A stretch of 64,000 bases of DNA, from contig JAURVB010013196.1 of NCBI GenBank assembly GCA_033002965.1, positions 186,001 to 250,000 of the forward strand, read 5' to 3'. Source of the DNA: Piper betle (Eukaryota > Streptophyta > Magnoliopsida > Piperales > Piperaceae). Position 1 is the stretch's first letter; each line of letters starts with the position of its first letter. The notes under the pieces were generated by a model. That model made no database searches. It worked only from the letters and a program-made list of their open reading frames with translations, and had not been told where the DNA came from. Shown here piece by piece: positions 61,440 through 64,000 of this stretch. The position numbers and the translations under genes were made by a program.

Positions 61440-64000
61440 AGTCTAAATAATATACATTTAACGTTGTGATCGAGTTATTAAATCCACAGTGAAAATTATG
61501 TAGACAAAAATAATATTGGCTATGTAGTTGTGATGTTTTCAACCACTTGTTTAAAGGATATAAAACTATGACGATAACAGTTAAAATATGTGTTCGGTAG
61601 AGCGTTCGCAGAATTTTAAGTTACAGAGGCACTCATTAAAAACCTACGCAAAATGTTACAAAATAAGAAGGGACGTGATCTCTCTCTCACTCTCTCTTTA
61701 ACCGCAGTAGATCATATAATTATTAAAAATTATGACGTGTTACCCAGTTAGACCATTTATCGCCTTTAAATTTAGTAAATTTTAAGCTTTTATACAGTTC
61801 TAATCCATACTTAGTATTTTATCTGAATTTACTTACATAATCCAATTTTTTTGTGAAACTCAAGGTATTCAACCCATATTTAATAAAATATTGATAACAA
61901 AATACATGCCTATCTCTTCGATCTCCTGCTAGGATAAAAGCTTAATTTATATTCAAACTTGGATTACGTAAAACCCTGTAATTTATCTTTCAAAAAAATA
62001 ATGTATCTTTTATTAAAAAAAAGAGAGATTTTAGGCATTATATATAATATTTCTTGCAAGATATTTAACTAAAATAATGAACAAAAAGCATGTCTGACTT
62101 GAAGTCCTAAACAGGAGTATACGTGTTTTTTTTAGAGCAACAGGAATATTCAGTTGACTATTATTTAGATATTAAATTACGACAAATTGAAATATTTTTA
62201 AAACAAAATTTTTAGGTAAATATAAATTGAGCTAAATTAAACTTGATTTGATCTAATTAACTTGAGTACTAAGAGGCTTGAATTGAACTTGAAAAGCAAA
62301 TATATTTTAATAACAAAAACTATACAAAAAATAAATGAACAACATTTTTTTTACTTCAATAAGAACAAATATATTTTAAAAATTCTAGGAATATTTTTAA
62401 GAGGGAAATTTTCGAATAAAAAAATGTATCACTTAATCTTTTAATTTGAAGAATTAGAATCTAATAAAAGTACAATTTTTGATGATATATATCTGGTAAA
62501 AGTGCCATTTTTACAAAACTACCCTTGTTCAAGGAGATCCATCTTGCAGAAGTATCTCATTTTAAGGAATTGATCTTTTAGTAAATTTGGAAAATAAAAA
62601 TTTTCCCCTATTATAATTAAGTTTTAGGTTTCTCGCTTCTTTAAAATATTTTATACATTTTTTTATTTAACAAATAAGTTTGCACAGAGCCATTTTCTTC
62701 ATAAGTGCAAGAGTTATTTTCATTATTCACAAAGAGCTTTTAGTTATGGTTTTCAAGTAACCATTCAATAAAAAAAACGACCATTCATAATAGAGATACT
62801 AAAGTTATGTTTTGTTAATATGAAATCGAAGTAAATTTTAACCGGTCAACTTCATTAAGAGTAGTGAAAAAATGATACATAATAATTATATTTATATTCA
62901 AATTAATTATAATTATGATCAAGTGAGTCTTTTATTTGTTTTGTACTAAAAAATTCCTTTTTTTCTTATTTCTTGAAATAAGAAACATAAAAAAAATTAA
63001 TTGTATATAAGGAATTACATGAGCGACCAACTTAAAAATAATCATGATTATTTTATATTTTTATTTAGATGTAATTATAGTTAATTTAAATATAAATATA
63101 GTATATATTAAATATATCTATTTTTAGAACCATATTTAGCTTCGCCTGGGAGCGACGCATATGGAGACGTCGTTTGTCTCCACCGTCAATCATCTTGAGA
63201 ATCGAACTGGCATCGTTCTCGGGCAGAATTAAAATTTTTTCCAAATATTAATAAGATTGACTAATTTAAAATTTTCGTATTATTTAGATGATGAAACTAA
63301 TCTGATCTCTCTCATTTGTATTTCTTTGGATTGGCCACGCCTTTTGGCTCAATGACTGTATCTTTGTCACTGTAAGAAGCGGAAGTCCCTGATCTTTAGA
63401 GCCGAAAAAATGAACAGTGAACAGTCCTAGAGACTTCTGTCCTTCACGTGCCAAGCAATTGTATAACAGTTCCAACATGGTAGTCTCTCAAGTCACCGGT
63501 AGTTTCCTGCTTCACCTGTCGCAGTCTCCTCGACCATTCTCTAGATTTTGCTTTTTCGTACACCTTCAAAGCAAAACACCCTGGGATGGTAACCGCTAGC
63601 AATCGATGATCCACCTGCCCCGTCGTCGCTCGTAGCCTTGTACACCATACAGACACGGTCACCATGTTGCCCGCATCGCTTCCTTACTGTGTCAAACTCT
63701 CATGAAGACAACGACAACTCCTCTTTATCTAATCTCTCCCGTGATTCCAGCTCCCGCTATCAACTCCCACTCCTGCCGTCGTCAACGTCTCTCTCCTAAT
63801 CTTTTAAAATTTTTTTATCTTTGAATGTTAATGTTACCAATTCTTTGCTAGGTCTCTAAGTCTTAATTTTGATTGCTGGTTGCTCTTTATTTGAATAAAT
63901 TGGTGCATGAGTCTTGGGTTTTTCCCTGGGTTCAAATCTGGATTCGTCGACTTTCTTGATTCCCCATGTTTTAAAGATGTTTGCATGGTATTCTGACTTT
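61440..64000. other. AT-rich region; possible upstream part of a gene beyond the right edge
   Basis: 61440-63150 is AT-rich without recognised genes. 63400-64000 has higher GC and a pyrimidine-rich stretch (CTCTTTATCTAATCTCTCCC near 63721), reminiscent of a 5' UTR or first exon of a plus-strand gene that continues outside the window. I could not find a convincing start codon or protein. Confidence 0.35.

Noticed and set aside
61044..61446. Gly/Ala- or Pro-rich open frames on both strands
   Set aside because: They arise from the 74-bp C-rich repeat; both strands are open in several frames.
63925..63945. tRNA B-box-like GGGTTCAAATC
   Set aside because: No matching A box or cloverleaf upstream; chance match.

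Overview
This is nuclear DNA of a flowering plant. The genes have many GT-AG introns, plant-specific families are present (SAC9, NPH3/BTB, plant B3, organellar RecA), and AT-rich intergenic DNA carries microsatellites, MITEs and retrotransposon remnants. The GC-rich exons of the NPH3 and nucleoredoxin genes inside an AT-rich background lean towards a monocot, but that is inference.

Layout. 1-9.75 kb (+): the 3' ten exons of a SAC9 phosphoinositide phosphatase, whose 5' end lies outside the window. 10.6-13.0 kb (-): a BTB/NPH3 gene. 15.1-15.7 kb (-): a dead sulfotransferase. 19.4-20.5 kb (+): a HAD-type acid phosphatase. 21.7-26.0 kb (+): a mitochondrial RecA (RECA3 type). 29.3-36.5 kb: decayed duplicates of the RECA3 3' end, interrupted by a Copia-like remnant that holds pectate lyase and lectin-kinase fragments, and by a hAT-like MITE with an 8-bp target duplication. 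36.8-38.0 kb (+): a nucleoredoxin-like gene without its redox cysteines. 38.8-41.6 kb: two GC-rich foldback elements inserted in TA repeats. 44.3-46.3 kb (+): a B3 transcription factor. 47.8-49.6 kb (-): ribosomal protein L10/uL16. 52.0-53.0 kb (-): SURF6. 53.5-55.0 kb: a tandem array of about 180-bp units. 55.5-58.1 kb (-): a SHG1/BOD1-domain protein. 58.6-60.1 kb (+): an apparent polycistronic C/D-box snoRNA locus. 61-64 kb: mostly repeats and AT-rich DNA.

Two results stand out. First, the 58.6-60.1 kb locus has no convincing protein but holds three or four box C/D snoRNA candidates. Their guides match 18S or 25S rRNA in the expected place next to the D or D' boxes, and a TATA box and telobox lie upstream. 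With RPL10 and SURF6 nearby (each with a telobox), the 47.8-60 kb stretch is rich in ribosome-synthesis functions. Second, six otherwise well-conserved genes contain seven frame breaks, all in mononucleotide runs. One-base homopolymer errors in the assembly explain this better than six simultaneous pseudogenes, so the CDS entries give the family frame and the position of each break.

rRNA complementarities and family identities come from recalled consensus knowledge; no database search was run.
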